From: JBPEWY01 sp052032225
GTDB lineage: Bacteria > Bacteroidota > Bacteroidia > Flavobacteriales > Flavobacteriaceae
Direction: 5' to 3'
Assembly: GCA_052032225.1 (NCBI GenBank)
Contig: JBPEWY010000003.1
Span: 1-60,544 of the forward strand
DNA: 60,544 nucleotides
Positions within the stretch are counted from its first letter, which is position 1; each line of letters opens with the position of its first letter. Both the position numbers and the translations under genes were made by a program. Positions 1 through 9,403 of the stretch are shown piece after piece. The notes below the pieces were generated by a model, which saw only the letters and a program-made list of their open reading frames with translations, was not told the DNA's origin and did no database searches.

Positions 1-1419
1 TCTAACTATAGTTTTCTACTTCGTTATGCATACCAAACTCAAGATAGTGCTTTGTTAAATCATGTAAACCTAACGCTTACCAAAATGGCTAATGGCGGTA
101 TTTACGATCAGATAGGTGGTGGTTTTGCCAGATATTCTGTTGATGACCGATGGCACATTCCGCATTTTGAAAAAATGCTTTACGACAATGCATTATTGGT
201 TTCATTGTATGCTAATGCCTACTCGTTAACCAAAAACACACTTTATAAACAAATAGTTACAGAAACACTTTCTTTTGTAGAAACCGAACTTACAAACCCA
301 GACGGAGCATTCTATTCTTCTTTAGATGCCGATAGTGAGATTGCCAGTGGCGAACTTCATGAAGGGGCATATTATGTATGGAATCAAAATGAGCTAAAAA
401 CATTATTAAAAGATGATTTTCAGATTTTTAAATCTTACTATAACATAAACGATTACGGTATTTGGGAGCACGGTAATTATGTACTTATTAAAACTAAACC
501 CGATACTGAAATTGCCTCAGAATTTAACATCACAGTAAATCAACTTTACAATAAAGTAGCTTCCTGGAAAAAAACTCTTTTGCAAGCCAGAGAGAAAAGA
601 GCAAAACCCAGGTTAGACGATAAATCACTAACCTCATGGAATGCTCTAATGCTCAAGGCTTATACAGATGCCTACAAAGTATTTGAATCAAAAAAATACC
701 TTGATATTGCATTAAAAAACGCAGAATTTATTGTTAAGCACCAATTAAAATCAGATGGCGGATTGTATCATTCCTATAAAAACGGTAAAAGTACCATTAA
801 CGGTTATTTAGAAGATTATACTGCTGTTATAGATGCTTTTATTAGCTTATATGAAATAACATTAGACCCAAAATGGCTAAACCATGCAAGAGATTTAACA
901 AATTATACTTTTGATCATTTTTTTGATGACAGAACACACCTTTTTTATTTTACTTCTGATGAAGATGATGCTTTAGTAAGCAGAAGCATAGAGAAGTTAG
1001 ATAATGTTATTCCTTCATCAAACTCTATAATGGCAAACAATCTTTTTAAACTCAGTCATTTTTTTGGAAACGAATCATATTTAAAAACCTCCGAAAAAAT
1101 GATTAACAATATGAAGAATGATATTTTATCATTCCCTTCAAGTCACAGTAACTGGTTATTTGCCATGAGTAATTTTATAGGTAGTTTCTATGAGATTGCT
1201 GTGGTGGGCTCAAATGCAAAAAAGTTAGTTAAAGAACTAAACAAACAGTACATACCTAACAAACTAATTGTGGGTAGCACCACCCCATCTAAAATGTACT
1301 TACTAGACAACAAATACGTAGAAAACCAAACTCTAATTTATGTTTGTGTAAATAATACTTGTAAGCTTCCCGTAAGTACTGTACAAGAAGCTATAAAACA
1401 AATAAACACTAAGCTATGA
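1..1419 (+). CDS. DUF255 / YyaL-like thioredoxin domain protein (5' end outside window)
   Basis: The reading frame is open from base 1, so the N-terminus, which in this family (YyaL / spermatogenesis-associated protein 20) holds the thioredoxin-like DUF255 domain, lies upstream of the window. What is visible is the alpha/alpha-barrel part resembling N-acylglucosamine 2-epimerase-type toroids, with the family stretches GGIYDQIGGGFARYSVD, WHIPHFEKMLYDNA, and LDADSE. The physiological substrate of the family is unknown; a redox or sugar-processing role is only inferred from the fold. Its stop overlaps the start of the next gene (ATGA), which suggests one transcript with the DUF1304 gene. Identification is by family motifs and is firm; function is not. 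Confidence 0.88.
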   Translation, partial: SNYSFLLRYAYQTQDSALLNHVNLTLTKMANGGIYDQIGGGFARYSVDDRWHIPHFEKMLYDNALLVSLYANAYSLTKNTLYKQIVTETLSFVETELTNPDGAFYSSLDADSEIASGELHEGAYYVWNQNELKTLLKDDFQIFKSYYNINDYGIWEHGNYVLIKTKPDTEIASEFNITVNQLYNKVASWKKTLLQAREKRAKPRLDDKSLTSWNALMLKAYTDAYKVFESKKYLDIALKNAEFIVKHQLKSDGGLYHSYKNGKSTINGYLEDYTAVIDAFISLYEITLDPKWLNHARDLTNYTFDHFFDDRTHLFYFTSDEDDALVSRSIEKLDNVIPSSNSIMANNLFKLSHFFGNESYLKTSEKMINNMKNDILSFPSSHSNWLFAMSNFIGSFYEIAVVGSNAKKLVKELNKQYIPNKLIVGSTTPSKMYLLDNKYVENQTLIYVCVNNTCKLPVSTVQEAIKQINTKL

Positions 1420-1781
1420 GTACAATTACAACTGTTTTGATTATAATGATTGCTCTTTTGCACTTATATTTTTTAGTGCTCGAAATGTTTTTATGGAACA
1501 CTCCAAAAGGTATTAAAACATTTAGCTTATCTTCTAAAGAATATGCTGATAGCACTAAGGTTTTAGCTGCAAACCAAGGGCTTTACAATGGTTTTTTAGC
1601 TGCTGGATTACTATGGAGTTTATTTATTAAAAATCATGAGTGGTCTTTAAATATTTCACTTTTTTTCTTGTTATGCGTTAGCGTTGCCGGTATTTATGGA
1701 AGCATATCTACTAAAAAAAGTAAAATTTTTTATATTCAAGCGTTACCTGCTATTATAACCATAATACTAACCTTAATTTAA
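1416..1781 (+). CDS. DUF1304 family small membrane protein
   Basis: A 121-residue protein with about four predicted membrane segments and very few charged residues. The pattern HLYFLVLEMFLWNTPKG near the N-terminus followed by AANQGLYNGFLAAGL is typical of the DUF1304 family of inner-membrane proteins, whose role is not established. The ATG overlaps the stop of the preceding DUF255 gene by four bases (ATGA), so translational coupling is likely, and mscS follows after 15 bases. No signal peptide separate from the first membrane helix is seen. Confidence 0.85.
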   Translation: MSTITTVLIIMIALLHLYFLVLEMFLWNTPKGIKTFSLSSKEYADSTKVLAANQGLYNGFLAAGLLWSLFIKNHEWSLNISLFFLLCVSVAGIYGSISTKKSKIFYIQALPAIITIILTLI

Positions 1782-1796
1782 AAACAAAGATTATTT

Positions 1797-2597
1797 ATGG
1801 ATACTGTAATTGACAACATTACAAATGCTGTTAAACTTTACGGAACAAATGTACTTGCCGCAACCATAATTTTAGTATTAGGATTAATTATTATTGCTAA
1901 CACTTTAAACGTAACCAAAAAGGTTTTAGAGAAAAAAAATATAGAACCTACCTTAAGTAAGTTTTTAATTAATCTACTTAACTGGTCATTAAAAATTTTA
2001 CTCTTTATAATGGTTGCAGCCAAGTTAGGAATTGAAACTACTTCATTTGCAGCCATAATTGCTGCTGCCGGATTAGCTATAGGAATGGCCTTGCAAGGTT
2101 CTTTGTCTAATTTTGCCGGAGGGGTGCTTATTTTAGTTTTAAAACCCTTTAAGGTTGGCGATTTTATTGAAGCGCAAAGTAGTAGCGGTACCGTTAAAGA
2201 AATCGGAATTTTTAATACTGTACTCACAACGGCTTCTAATGAGTTAATTATTATACCAAACGGAAAACTATCTAATGATAGGGTTATAAACTACAGCTCT
2301 GAGCCTACCAGAAGAGACAATATTGTTATTGGTATTGGGTATGATTCTGACTTGAAAAAGGCTAAAGATATTTTAATACAACTTGCCACTTCTAACCCTA
2401 AAGTTTTAAAAGATCCCGCACCGCAAGTTGTAGTTAGCGAGTTAGCAGATAGTTCGGTTAATTTATCGTTGCGATTTTGGACTAAAAATGAAGATTTTTG
2501 GAGTTGTCATTTTGAGATTTTAGAGCAAATAAAAACCGAATTTGATGCTAATAACATAGAAATCCCGTACCCACATCAAGTTGCAATTAAAAAATAA
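1797..2597 (+). CDS. Small-conductance mechanosensitive channel, MscS family
   Basis: A 266-residue protein, the usual length for a minimal MscS channel that opens under membrane tension to release solutes on osmotic downshift. Residues about 1-85 hold three membrane segments; the third is the Ala/Gly-rich pore helix (AAGLAIGMALQGSLSNFAGG). The following cytoplasmic beta domain contains KPFKVGDFIE and the IIPNGKLSNDRVINYS stretch characteristic of the family, ending in the alpha/beta C-terminal domain. It is the last gene of a three-gene plus-strand cluster and is followed at once by a strong hairpin terminator. Confidence 0.93.
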   Translation: MDTVIDNITNAVKLYGTNVLAATIILVLGLIIIANTLNVTKKVLEKKNIEPTLSKFLINLLNWSLKILLFIMVAAKLGIETTSFAAIIAAAGLAIGMALQGSLSNFAGGVLILVLKPFKVGDFIEAQSSSGTVKEIGIFNTVLTTASNELIIIPNGKLSNDRVINYSSEPTRRDNIVIGIGYDSDLKKAKDILIQLATSNPKVLKDPAPQVVVSELADSSVNLSLRFWTKNEDFWSCHFEILEQIKTEFDANNIEIPYPHQVAIKK

Positions 2598-2624
2598 AAA
2601 AGGCGAGCAATGCTCGCCTTTTTA
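2596..2624. terminator. Bidirectional intrinsic terminator between mscS and tsaB
   Basis: An A-run, a seven-base GC-rich stem (GGCGAGC / GCTCGCC) with a three-base loop, and a T-run form a symmetrical hairpin. It lies between the convergent mscS (+) and tsaB (-) genes and can serve both strands. Confidence 0.9.
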
Positions 2625-2636
2625 CTTTTATATCAA

Positions 2637-3311
2637 TTATTTTTTGGATTTATTGGCAACAAAATCTTTTAAATAATACGGTTCAAAATAAGCCACATCT
2701 TCAAATTGTTGTGCTAAAAATTTAGCTTGTGCTAATTGCCCCATTTCTTGAGCAGACGGATAGCTATTACTTTCAAAAAAAATCGCGTTTTCATGCTGTA
2801 TAACTGTTTGTGCTTTATCAATACAATTACCAATAAAATGCACTTTATCTTTGGTTAAATACTCATTGAAAGAGTTTTCGGTTAAGACTTCTGCCCAAGT
2901 ATCTTTTATCATTTCTTTGTTGCTGCTAAAAACTGCTGTGTAAACTTCTAATCTTCTAGCATCAAGCATTGGCATTATATAACCATTTTCTACAGAAAGC
3001 TTTTGAGCTAACAACGTTAAGGTTGGTATAGCTATTAAAGGTATTTCTAAACCATAACAGAGTCCTTTAGCTGCAGACACTCCTATACGTAAACCTGTGT
3101 AAGAGCCGGGGCCTTTACTTATAGCAACAGCATCTAAATCATTTAACGCTAAAGAAGCGCTATTGAGCGCTTCTTGTATAAATATGTGTAAGTTTTCTGA
3201 ATGCGAATATCCTTTTTCGTTTTGCTCTACTAAAGCAATTATTTCTCCGTTTCTTGCAACACTAACAGAGCAGTTAGTTGTTGCTGTTTCTAGGCAAAGA
3301 ATATGAGTCAT
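2637..3311 (-). CDS. tsaB: tRNA threonylcarbamoyladenosine biosynthesis protein TsaB
   Basis: A 224-residue protein of the TsaB (YeaZ) family, an ASKHA-fold partner of TsaD in making the N6-threonylcarbamoyl modification on adenosine 37 of ANN-decoding tRNAs. The N-terminus (ILCLETATTNCSVSVA) is the phosphate-binding strand of the fold, and the family motif GPGSYTGLRIGVSAAKGL is present near residue 70. The HxxxH metal site of the TsaD paralogue is absent, as expected for TsaB. The gene starts nine bases after the stop of the TolC-like gene and is probably cotranscribed with the efflux operon, although the functions appear unrelated. Confidence 0.94.
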   Translation of the reverse strand: MTHILCLETATTNCSVSVARNGEIIALVEQNEKGYSHSENLHIFIQEALNSASLALNDLDAVAISKGPGSYTGLRIGVSAAKGLCYGLEIPLIAIPTLTLLAQKLSVENGYIMPMLDARRLEVYTAVFSSNKEMIKDTWAEVLTENSFNEYLTKDKVHFIGNCIDKAQTVIQHENAIFFESNSYPSAQEMGQLAQAKFLAQQFEDVAYFEPYYLKDFVANKSKK

Positions 3312-3320
3312 ACTGCAATT

Positions 3321-4640
3321 TTAAAGCTCATCAATCGGAATACCAAAATAAAATTCTAAAACTTTTAATTTAAATATATAATCGTATTTAGCTCTGATTA
3401 CTTCTGCTTGAGCATTATCTAATCTTGCTTGAGCCTGGCTAAAATCAAAAGAATTCATTAACCCAACATCAAAACGATCTTTGGCATAATCGTACGCCAC
3501 TTTTCTGGCTTCGAGTGTTTTTACAGCAGCTTCGTATGCTTGCATAGCAGCACGAGTATCATTCCATGCTTGATTAATGGTGTTTTCTAAATCTAACTTA
3601 TCTTGCTGAAATTGCAACTCGGCTCTTTGTAAAGCAACTTGGCTTCTTTTTACAGAGTTTTTAGCTGCAAACCCATTTAAAACCGGTATGTTTAATTGCA
3701 ACCCATAACTAATACCATCGTAGGTATAAAGCTGATCTATAAAATCTCTCGGATCGTTATCTACGTAACGCGTATTATAGTTAAAAAATGCCCCAAGTGT
3801 AGGCAGTAAACCTCCTTTAGCAATAGCTAAATCTTTTTTAGCCAACGCTACATTGGTTTCAGATAACTGAATATCGTTTCTAAAAGTAAGTGCTTTATTA
3901 AAAATGGCTTTCGGACTATTATTTAAAATATCTGATTCTGGCATTAAATAATCATAATCTGCAACATCAAAACTCTCATAATCTTCTAAAAGTAAAAGCT
4001 GTGCTAACGATATTTTAGCCAAACGTAAGCCATTTTCGGCATTAATAATTTGCTGTTGTTGCGTAGCGGCTGTAGCTTCAATCTCAAGCAAATCTCCTTT
4101 AGGAACAACACCGGCATCAACCAACTCTTTAGTACGCTTTAGGTCTTGTTCTGTTACGGCGTATTGCGCTTTGGCAACTTTTAAATTCTCTCTATTAAAT
4201 AATATTTGCAGGTATGAATTAGCAACAAACAACGCAATATCATCTTTCATATCGTCTAATTGATATTGTGCTGCCAATTTGGCCAATTTAGCACGCTGTA
4301 ATTGCTTAAAGTTTCTAAGTCCGTCAAACAAAGTTAAATTTGCAGATATGCTTCCGGAAACTGATGTTTGAATTTGATTTTCTAACACTCCGGTGGTAGC
4401 ATTAACGCTTAAACCGGTACTAGTTGTAACTCCTGATCTGGCATTTAGTGATGGAATAAAATTTCCAATTGCATCTAACTTATCTATATTGGCGTTTTCT
4501 AGATTAAGATAAGACTGTTTTATAGATATGTTATTTTCTAGTGCATAATCTACACACTCTCTTAATGTCCATTTTTTTGTCTGAGAAAAACCAACAAAAC
4601 AGATTGAAAGTGTAAGTATTGCAAAAATTTTATGTTTCAT
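3321..4640 (-). CDS. TolC-family outer membrane efflux protein
   Basis: About 439 residues beginning with a signal peptide (hydrophobic core, cleavage near GFSQ). Two repeated outer-membrane efflux protein domains with long alpha-helical hairpins (heptad-like A/Q/L-rich segments around residues 110-230 and 320-425) indicate a TolC-type channel that joins an inner-membrane pump to the outer membrane. The motif WTLRECVDYALENN at the mature N-terminus is typical of Bacteroidetes members. I chose the ATG at 4640 rather than the one at 4661 because only the shorter form starts with a normal signal peptide. It lies downstream of the periplasmic adaptor gene and completes a tripartite MacAB-TolC-like exporter. 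Confidence 0.93.
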   Translation of the reverse strand: MKHKIFAILTLSICFVGFSQTKKWTLRECVDYALENNISIKQSYLNLENANIDKLDAIGNFIPSLNARSGVTTSTGLSVNATTGVLENQIQTSVSGSISANLTLFDGLRNFKQLQRAKLAKLAAQYQLDDMKDDIALFVANSYLQILFNRENLKVAKAQYAVTEQDLKRTKELVDAGVVPKGDLLEIEATAATQQQQIINAENGLRLAKISLAQLLLLEDYESFDVADYDYLMPESDILNNSPKAIFNKALTFRNDIQLSETNVALAKKDLAIAKGGLLPTLGAFFNYNTRYVDNDPRDFIDQLYTYDGISYGLQLNIPVLNGFAAKNSVKRSQVALQRAELQFQQDKLDLENTINQAWNDTRAAMQAYEAAVKTLEARKVAYDYAKDRFDVGLMNSFDFSQAQARLDNAQAEVIRAKYDYIFKLKVLEFYFGIPIDEL

Positions 4641-4670
4641 AATGAATACGCTTTTAGGCATTAGTTAGGT

Positions 4671-5786
4671 TTATTCGTCGTCTTCCTCACTCTTTTTTAC
4701 TGGCTCTGTTTTGTTCCAAACTTTCACTTTATCTTCTTCTGTAAGTCCAGAGATAATTTCTACATTAATGCCATCAGATATTCCTATTTCTACATCTCTT
4801 CTTTCAAATTTTTGATCTCCAACTTGCACCTCTACATAAGGTTTATCTTCTTTATCGTATTGTAGTAATGCTTCTTTTATAGCCAACACACTATCTTTAC
4901 GTTCTAAAACTAATGATGCGTTTGCACTATATCCGGCTCTAATAAATGCGTTTTCATCTAATTTTACATCACCTTCTATCTTAAACTGAACAGCACCTTG
5001 CTCTTCGTTTCCTTTAGGGGCAATAAATTTTAAGGTAGCTTCAAACTCTTTATCTTCTATAGCTCCTAAGCTAATTTTTAACGGCATTCCTACTTTTAAT
5101 TTACCTACTTCTGCTTCGTCTACTTTACCTTCAAAAATCATTCTTCCCATGTCGGCAATTGTAGCAATAGTAGTACCATCGTTAAAGTTATTACTTTGTA
5201 TTACCTGATCTCCTTCTTCTACCGGGATCTCTAAAATAGTACCAGACACTGTTGCACGAATGTTAGTGTTTGCACTTGCAGAACCTCCTGCAGATCCTTT
5301 TTTAATTATCTGATAATCTGCTTGTGCATTGGTTAGCTCTTGTTTAGCTTGTTCGTACTGCAATTTTAGATTATTAAAATCCTGGCTGGAAATTACTCCT
5401 TTATCAAACAGTTTTTTATTTCTTTCGTACTCAATAGTAATATTATTAAGGTTTATTTGAGCATTTTTAACACGTCCTAAAGCACTATTTAATGCTTGCT
5501 CGTTTGGTACAACCTTAATTTTAGCTATTAGGTCTCCTGCTTTAACCTTATCTCCTTCTTCTAGATAAATTTTATCTATAATTCCTGAGATTTGTGGTTT
5601 AATAGCCACTTCATCTTCCGGAACAACCTTCCCGGTTGCAACTGTTTTTTTCTCAATGCTGGTAATAAAAGGTGTTTCTGTTTCGAATGTTATTGCAGGC
5701 TTACTGTTAGATTTAATAAAATAAGCTGCAGCCCATAAAGCGGCTAAAACAAAAAGCGCTATTACAATGTATTTTACAATTTTCAT
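4671..5786 (-). CDS. Periplasmic adaptor subunit of efflux pump (HlyD/MacA family)
   Basis: A 371-residue membrane fusion protein. It has one N-terminal membrane anchor (residues about 5-25), a split biotinyl/lipoyl-like domain (start near PQISGIIDKIYLEEGDKVKAG and return near TVSGTILEIPVEEGDQV), a coiled-coil hairpin between them (about residues 90-160), then beta-barrel and membrane-proximal domains. It would bridge the inner-membrane ABC permeases and the TolC-like channel encoded next to it. The C-terminus is a short run of Lys/Glu/Asp. Operon position between permease and TolC genes supports the MacA-type assignment. Confidence 0.92.
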   Translation of the reverse strand: MKIVKYIVIALFVLAALWAAAYFIKSNSKPAITFETETPFITSIEKKTVATGKVVPEDEVAIKPQISGIIDKIYLEEGDKVKAGDLIAKIKVVPNEQALNSALGRVKNAQINLNNITIEYERNKKLFDKGVISSQDFNNLKLQYEQAKQELTNAQADYQIIKKGSAGGSASANTNIRATVSGTILEIPVEEGDQVIQSNNFNDGTTIATIADMGRMIFEGKVDEAEVGKLKVGMPLKISLGAIEDKEFEATLKFIAPKGNEEQGAVQFKIEGDVKLDENAFIRAGYSANASLVLERKDSVLAIKEALLQYDKEDKPYVEVQVGDQKFERRDVEIGISDGINVEIISGLTEEDKVKVWNKTEPVKKSEEDDE

Positions 5787-5833
5787 CTTTAATGGGTTTG
5801 ATTATGGTTTTTTAGTTATTTAGTTATTTTTAA

Positions 5834-7099
5834 TTATTCTTCTCTTAAGGCATCTATTGGTTTTATACTTACCGCTCGCTGTGCCGGTATTAATCCTATT
5901 AGTGTTCCTAACACAACCATTATTAATAATGAGCCTATTACATATGGTATTGGAACTGTTGGGTTAGCATACGGAAAATTATCATTGCCTTCAGTAAGGG
6001 AGTTTATTAACGCTAAAACAGCTGCTCCTAAAATTATTCCTACTATTCCTGCTACAATGGTTAAAAAAACCGACTCTAATACTATTTGCCCTTTTACTTC
6101 TCTTGGTGTAGCACCTAAAGCTCTACGAATACCAAGTTCTTTAGTGCGTTCTTTAACCGATATAAGCAATACATTACCAATACCAATTACACCGGCAAAA
6201 ATGGTAGCAATACCTACAACGAGCGACAAGAATGTCATCCCTTTAGCAAAGCCCATGATTCTGTTAAATATTTCACCTAAGTTGAATGAACCAAAAGCAC
6301 GTTCATCTTCAGGATGAACTCGATGAATACTTTTTAAAACAGCTTTTACGTCTTTTTCTGTTTGCACAACATCGGCATCATCATAAGCTGCTATAGAAAA
6401 CCAACCTACATTATCTCCTGTATTATATAGTTTTCTGAATGTAGAGAATGGAATAAATATATCGCTATCGGTCTCAAAACCTCCTCCCGGCACAAATTTG
6501 TGAACTCCTACAACTTGAAAGTACACATTATCTATTCTAATATATTCTCCGATGGGATCTTCGTCTTTATCAAAAAGTTCTGCTTGTGTTCTTTCTCCGA
6601 TTACACATACTTTTCTGGCGTGTTCTATATCTGCATCATTAATAAACCTGCCTCCATCGTATATTTTTTTTGTAGATATTTTAGTAAATACCGGGAAATC
6701 ACCATATACAGAGTAATTACCGGATTTTTGACCTCTAACTATTAAACCGGGAGCATCACCAAAAACACCTCTTACATTTCTGGGTGCTATGTATTGAATT
6801 TCCGGAACTCTGTTTTTAAGCACTTCGGCATCACTAAGTTTTAACTGTAACGATCTTCCTGTTTTGAACCCTTCGTATGGCATACTTGTAGATTGGGCCC
6901 AAACAAACATACTGTTCATGGCCACCGTCTCAAAAGCGCGTTCAAAACCATTGTCTAAGCCTTTTGCAGAACCCGCTAAGGCTATGTAAATAAATATTCC
7001 CCAGAGTACACCAATTACGGTTATAATGGTTCTTACTTTGTTTTTTCTGATAGATCCAAAGATCTCTTGCCAAGTATCTCTATCAAATATAAATCTCAT
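5834..7099 (-). CDS. ABC transporter permease, MacB-like (second copy)
   Basis: A 421-residue permease of the MacB/FtsX type: one N-terminal membrane helix (about residues 18-42), a large periplasmic MacB-PCD domain (about 45-270), and three C-terminal membrane helices ending in IPAQRAVSIKPIDALREE. The motif VKERTKELGIRRALGATPREV, which couples to the ATPase in this family, is near residue 315. It is a paralogue of the next gene upstream (7101-8333), so the pump probably works as a heterodimer. Substrate cannot be read from sequence; macrolides, peptides or lipids are all possible. Confidence 0.93.
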   Translation of the reverse strand: MRFIFDRDTWQEIFGSIRKNKVRTIITVIGVLWGIFIYIALAGSAKGLDNGFERAFETVAMNSMFVWAQSTSMPYEGFKTGRSLQLKLSDAEVLKNRVPEIQYIAPRNVRGVFGDAPGLIVRGQKSGNYSVYGDFPVFTKISTKKIYDGGRFINDADIEHARKVCVIGERTQAELFDKDEDPIGEYIRIDNVYFQVVGVHKFVPGGGFETDSDIFIPFSTFRKLYNTGDNVGWFSIAAYDDADVVQTEKDVKAVLKSIHRVHPEDERAFGSFNLGEIFNRIMGFAKGMTFLSLVVGIATIFAGVIGIGNVLLISVKERTKELGIRRALGATPREVKGQIVLESVFLTIVAGIVGIILGAAVLALINSLTEGNDNFPYANPTVPIPYVIGSLLIMVVLGTLIGLIPAQRAVSIKPIDALREE

Positions 7100-7100
7100 A

Positions 7101-8333
7101 TTACTCGTCTCTTAATGCTACTATGGGTTTAATTCTTGCGGCACGTTTAGCCGGCATATAACCGGCAATACCACCTGCTACTATTAACACAATTGTTGCA
7201 AAAATTGCTGTGCCTGTGTTAATATATGGGTCTGTAATAAAATAATCTTTTAATGTGTCGCCCATACCTCTTAAAAACATTATCCCAAGAAGCAATCCTA
7301 AATAACCGGCAATTGTTGTTATAAAAATTGATTCTAAAAGGGTTAATGAGATTACTGCTTTGGGCGTTGCTCCAAGAGCTTTACGAATACCTATCTCTTT
7401 AGTACGCTCTCTTACAGTAAAAACCATCACGTTGCTAATGCCTATTATACCGGCTATGATAGTACCAAAGGCTACAAATGCAACTATGAGTTGAAGAACT
7501 CTAGCAAATTGTTGGTTTTGTTTTAATTGATCGGCTACATTTCTAATAAAAATACCATTTCGGTCGTCCGGATGAATATTGTGCTTGTCTTTCATAAAGC
7601 GCATTAAACTACGCTCAAAAGCCATTGCACCTGCATAACCTATTTGTGGTTTAAATGCTACTATTATTTGATCTATTTTATCGGTATTTTTTTCAATTAA
7701 TTGTCGGGTAGTGTAAGGTATATAAATAAAACGCTCTTCGTTATCTCCTCCATCATCTTGAAAAACACCAATGACTTTAAACATAATACCACCAACATCT
7801 ATATACTCACCAATAGCTTCTTTACCGTTTTTAAACAAGTCTTTTTCAACCAATCTTCCTATTACAGCATGTTTAGCTTTGTTTTTAATATCTAGTTGGT
7901 TAAGGTAGCGCCCTTTCATCATTATAGTTTTCTCATTAAACTGATGCGCCGGACCAACTGCTCTGGTTGTATAGTTGTTAGATTCGTTTTTATACTTAAC
8001 TAGTGCCCCTCTTGATATTCTTGGAGTTATATACTCTAAAAACATGGGGAAGTTTTTTTGGATATCTTCTAAGTCATCATTTTTAAACTCTATACGTCTA
8101 TTACTTTTAAAACCTTTATAAGGCATTGAGGTTCTGCCCGGAAACAGAAAAAATGTATTTGTAGCATCGTCATTAAAAAACTCGTCAAAAGTATTTATAA
8201 GTCCGTTGCCAAATCCAAAAAGCATTACGAATAAAAATATTCCTAATGCAACACTAAATCCAGACAGAAAAGTACGAAGCTTGTTTTTTCTGATGGTTAA
8301 AAAAATCTCTTTCCAAGTATCTCTACTAAACAT
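7101..8333 (-). CDS. ABC transporter permease, MacB-like (first copy)
   Basis: A 410-residue MacB/FtsX-type permease with the same plan as its downstream neighbour: N-terminal helix, periplasmic domain, three C-terminal helices, coupling motif VRERTKEIGIRKALGATPKAV and the ending PAKRAARIKPIVALRDE. The ATG lies inside the last codons of the ATPase gene (8-base overlap), and the next permease starts one base after its stop region, so the three genes are tightly coupled. Divergence from the second permease is large in the periplasmic part, which argues for a heterodimeric exporter. Confidence 0.93.
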   Translation of the reverse strand: MFSRDTWKEIFLTIRKNKLRTFLSGFSVALGIFLFVMLFGFGNGLINTFDEFFNDDATNTFFLFPGRTSMPYKGFKSNRRIEFKNDDLEDIQKNFPMFLEYITPRISRGALVKYKNESNNYTTRAVGPAHQFNEKTIMMKGRYLNQLDIKNKAKHAVIGRLVEKDLFKNGKEAIGEYIDVGGIMFKVIGVFQDDGGDNEERFIYIPYTTRQLIEKNTDKIDQIIVAFKPQIGYAGAMAFERSLMRFMKDKHNIHPDDRNGIFIRNVADQLKQNQQFARVLQLIVAFVAFGTIIAGIIGISNVMVFTVRERTKEIGIRKALGATPKAVISLTLLESIFITTIAGYLGLLLGIMFLRGMGDTLKDYFITDPYINTGTAIFATIVLIVAGGIAGYMPAKRAARIKPIVALRDE

Positions 8334-9027
8334 ACTCTGAGGCTCTAACTTGTTCTACTTTTTTATCTTCTACGATTATACCATCTTTAAGATGTACAAT
8401 TCGCTTACACATGTTGGCTATATCGGGTTCGTGAGTAACTACTAAAATGGTATTGCCTTGATCGTTTATTTTTTGAATAAGATCCATAACCTCATACGAT
8501 GTTTTACTATCTAATGCTCCAGTAGGCTCATCGGCTAATAAAACTTTAGGTTCTGCAGCCATAGCTCTTGCTATTGCAACACGTTGTTTTTGCCCACCAG
8601 AAAGCTCGCTTGGTAAATGGGTTGCCCATTCTTTTAACCCAACTTGTTCTAAATATTTTAAGGCTTTTTCTTGGCGCTCTTTTCTGCCTACCCCTTGATA
8701 ATAAAGCGGAAGCGCAACATTTTCTAAAGCTGTTTTATAATTTATAAGGTTGAAAGATTGGAAAACAAATCCTAAAAATTTATTACGGTATTGTGCAGCT
8801 TTAGTTTCGTTTAAATCTTTTATTGGAACGCCATCTAAAGTATATTCTCCGGAATCGGCAACATCTAACATTCCAATAATATTTAGCAATGTTGATTTAC
8901 CCGAACCTGAAGATCCCATTATGGCAACTAGTTCTCCTGCTTTAACCGAAAAATCAATTCCTTTTAAAACGTGCAATGAGTTTTTGCCCATTTTATAGGA
9001 CTTGTGAAGATTTTTAATTTCTATCAT
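8326..9027 (-). CDS. ABC transporter ATP-binding protein, MacB/LolD type
   Basis: A 233-residue ATPase with all core motifs: Walker A GSSGSGKST at residues 38-46, Q-loop around FQSFN (90), signature LSGGQKQR at 142-149, Walker B plus D-loop LLADEPTGALDSK at 163-175, and the switch histidine in VVTHEPD near 200. It powers the two permeases encoded directly downstream and overlaps the first of them by eight bases. The gene is the first of a six-gene minus-strand operon ending with tsaB. In sequence type it fits the LolD/MacB group, but the adaptor and TolC genes in the operon favour export across both membranes. Confidence 0.95.
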   Translation of the reverse strand: MIEIKNLHKSYKMGKNSLHVLKGIDFSVKAGELVAIMGSSGSGKSTLLNIIGMLDVADSGEYTLDGVPIKDLNETKAAQYRNKFLGFVFQSFNLINYKTALENVALPLYYQGVGRKERQEKALKYLEQVGLKEWATHLPSELSGGQKQRVAIARAMAAEPKVLLADEPTGALDSKTSYEVMDLIQKINDQGNTILVVTHEPDIANMCKRIVHLKDGIIVEDKKVEQVRASEYV

Positions 9028-9191
9028 GGTTAGTGTTAGTTTGCTTAAATATACAGAATGCCATTGTACAATATGGTTTAAAATTCTGTATGTAATTTTC
9101 TTTTTACACTTATTAGCTTTACATATGACTAAAAAGTGCTAAAAATGTTACAGCAATAATGTGAAAGAAATGTTAAATTAAATCAAAGAAG

Positions 9192-9401
9192 TTACTTCTT
9201 AAGTTTTTTGTATACAAAATATCCTACTAACCCTACCAAAACATAAGGTATTGCCATTAAATAAATAATCCCGTCATTTATACCTTTAGCCACCGAAGCA
9301 TCATCTTGACTTTCTAATACAGCTCTACACATTGCACATTGTGCATCGGCTAATACCGGTATTAAAAAGAGCAATATACTAACGGTTATTATTTTTTTCA
9401 T
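9192..9401 (-). CDS. 69-residue membrane protein with CxxC motif, linked to oxidase assembly genes
   Basis: A small protein with a signal peptide or first helix (MKKIITVSILLFLIPVLADA), then immediately a CAMC motif, and one C-terminal membrane helix ending in Lys residues. I chose the ATG at 9401; a longer in-frame version starting at 9470 would overlap most of the DUF420 C-terminus and lacks a normal signal sequence. It follows the DUF420 gene by two bases, so it belongs to the SCO/DUF420 operon. I do not know an assigned function; a CxxC at the start of the mature, periplasm-facing part next to SCO suggests a copper or thiol role in cytochrome oxidase assembly, which is inference. Confidence 0.72.
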   Translation of the reverse strand: MKKIITVSILLFLIPVLADAQCAMCRAVLESQDDASVAKGINDGIIYLMAIPYVLVGLVGYFVYKKLKK

Positions 9402-9403
9402 GA

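Noticed and set aside
1838..2227. 129-residue minus-strand reading frame inside mscS
   Set aside because: It lies antisense to a clear MscS gene and matches no family; it is a by-product of the codon use of the channel gene.
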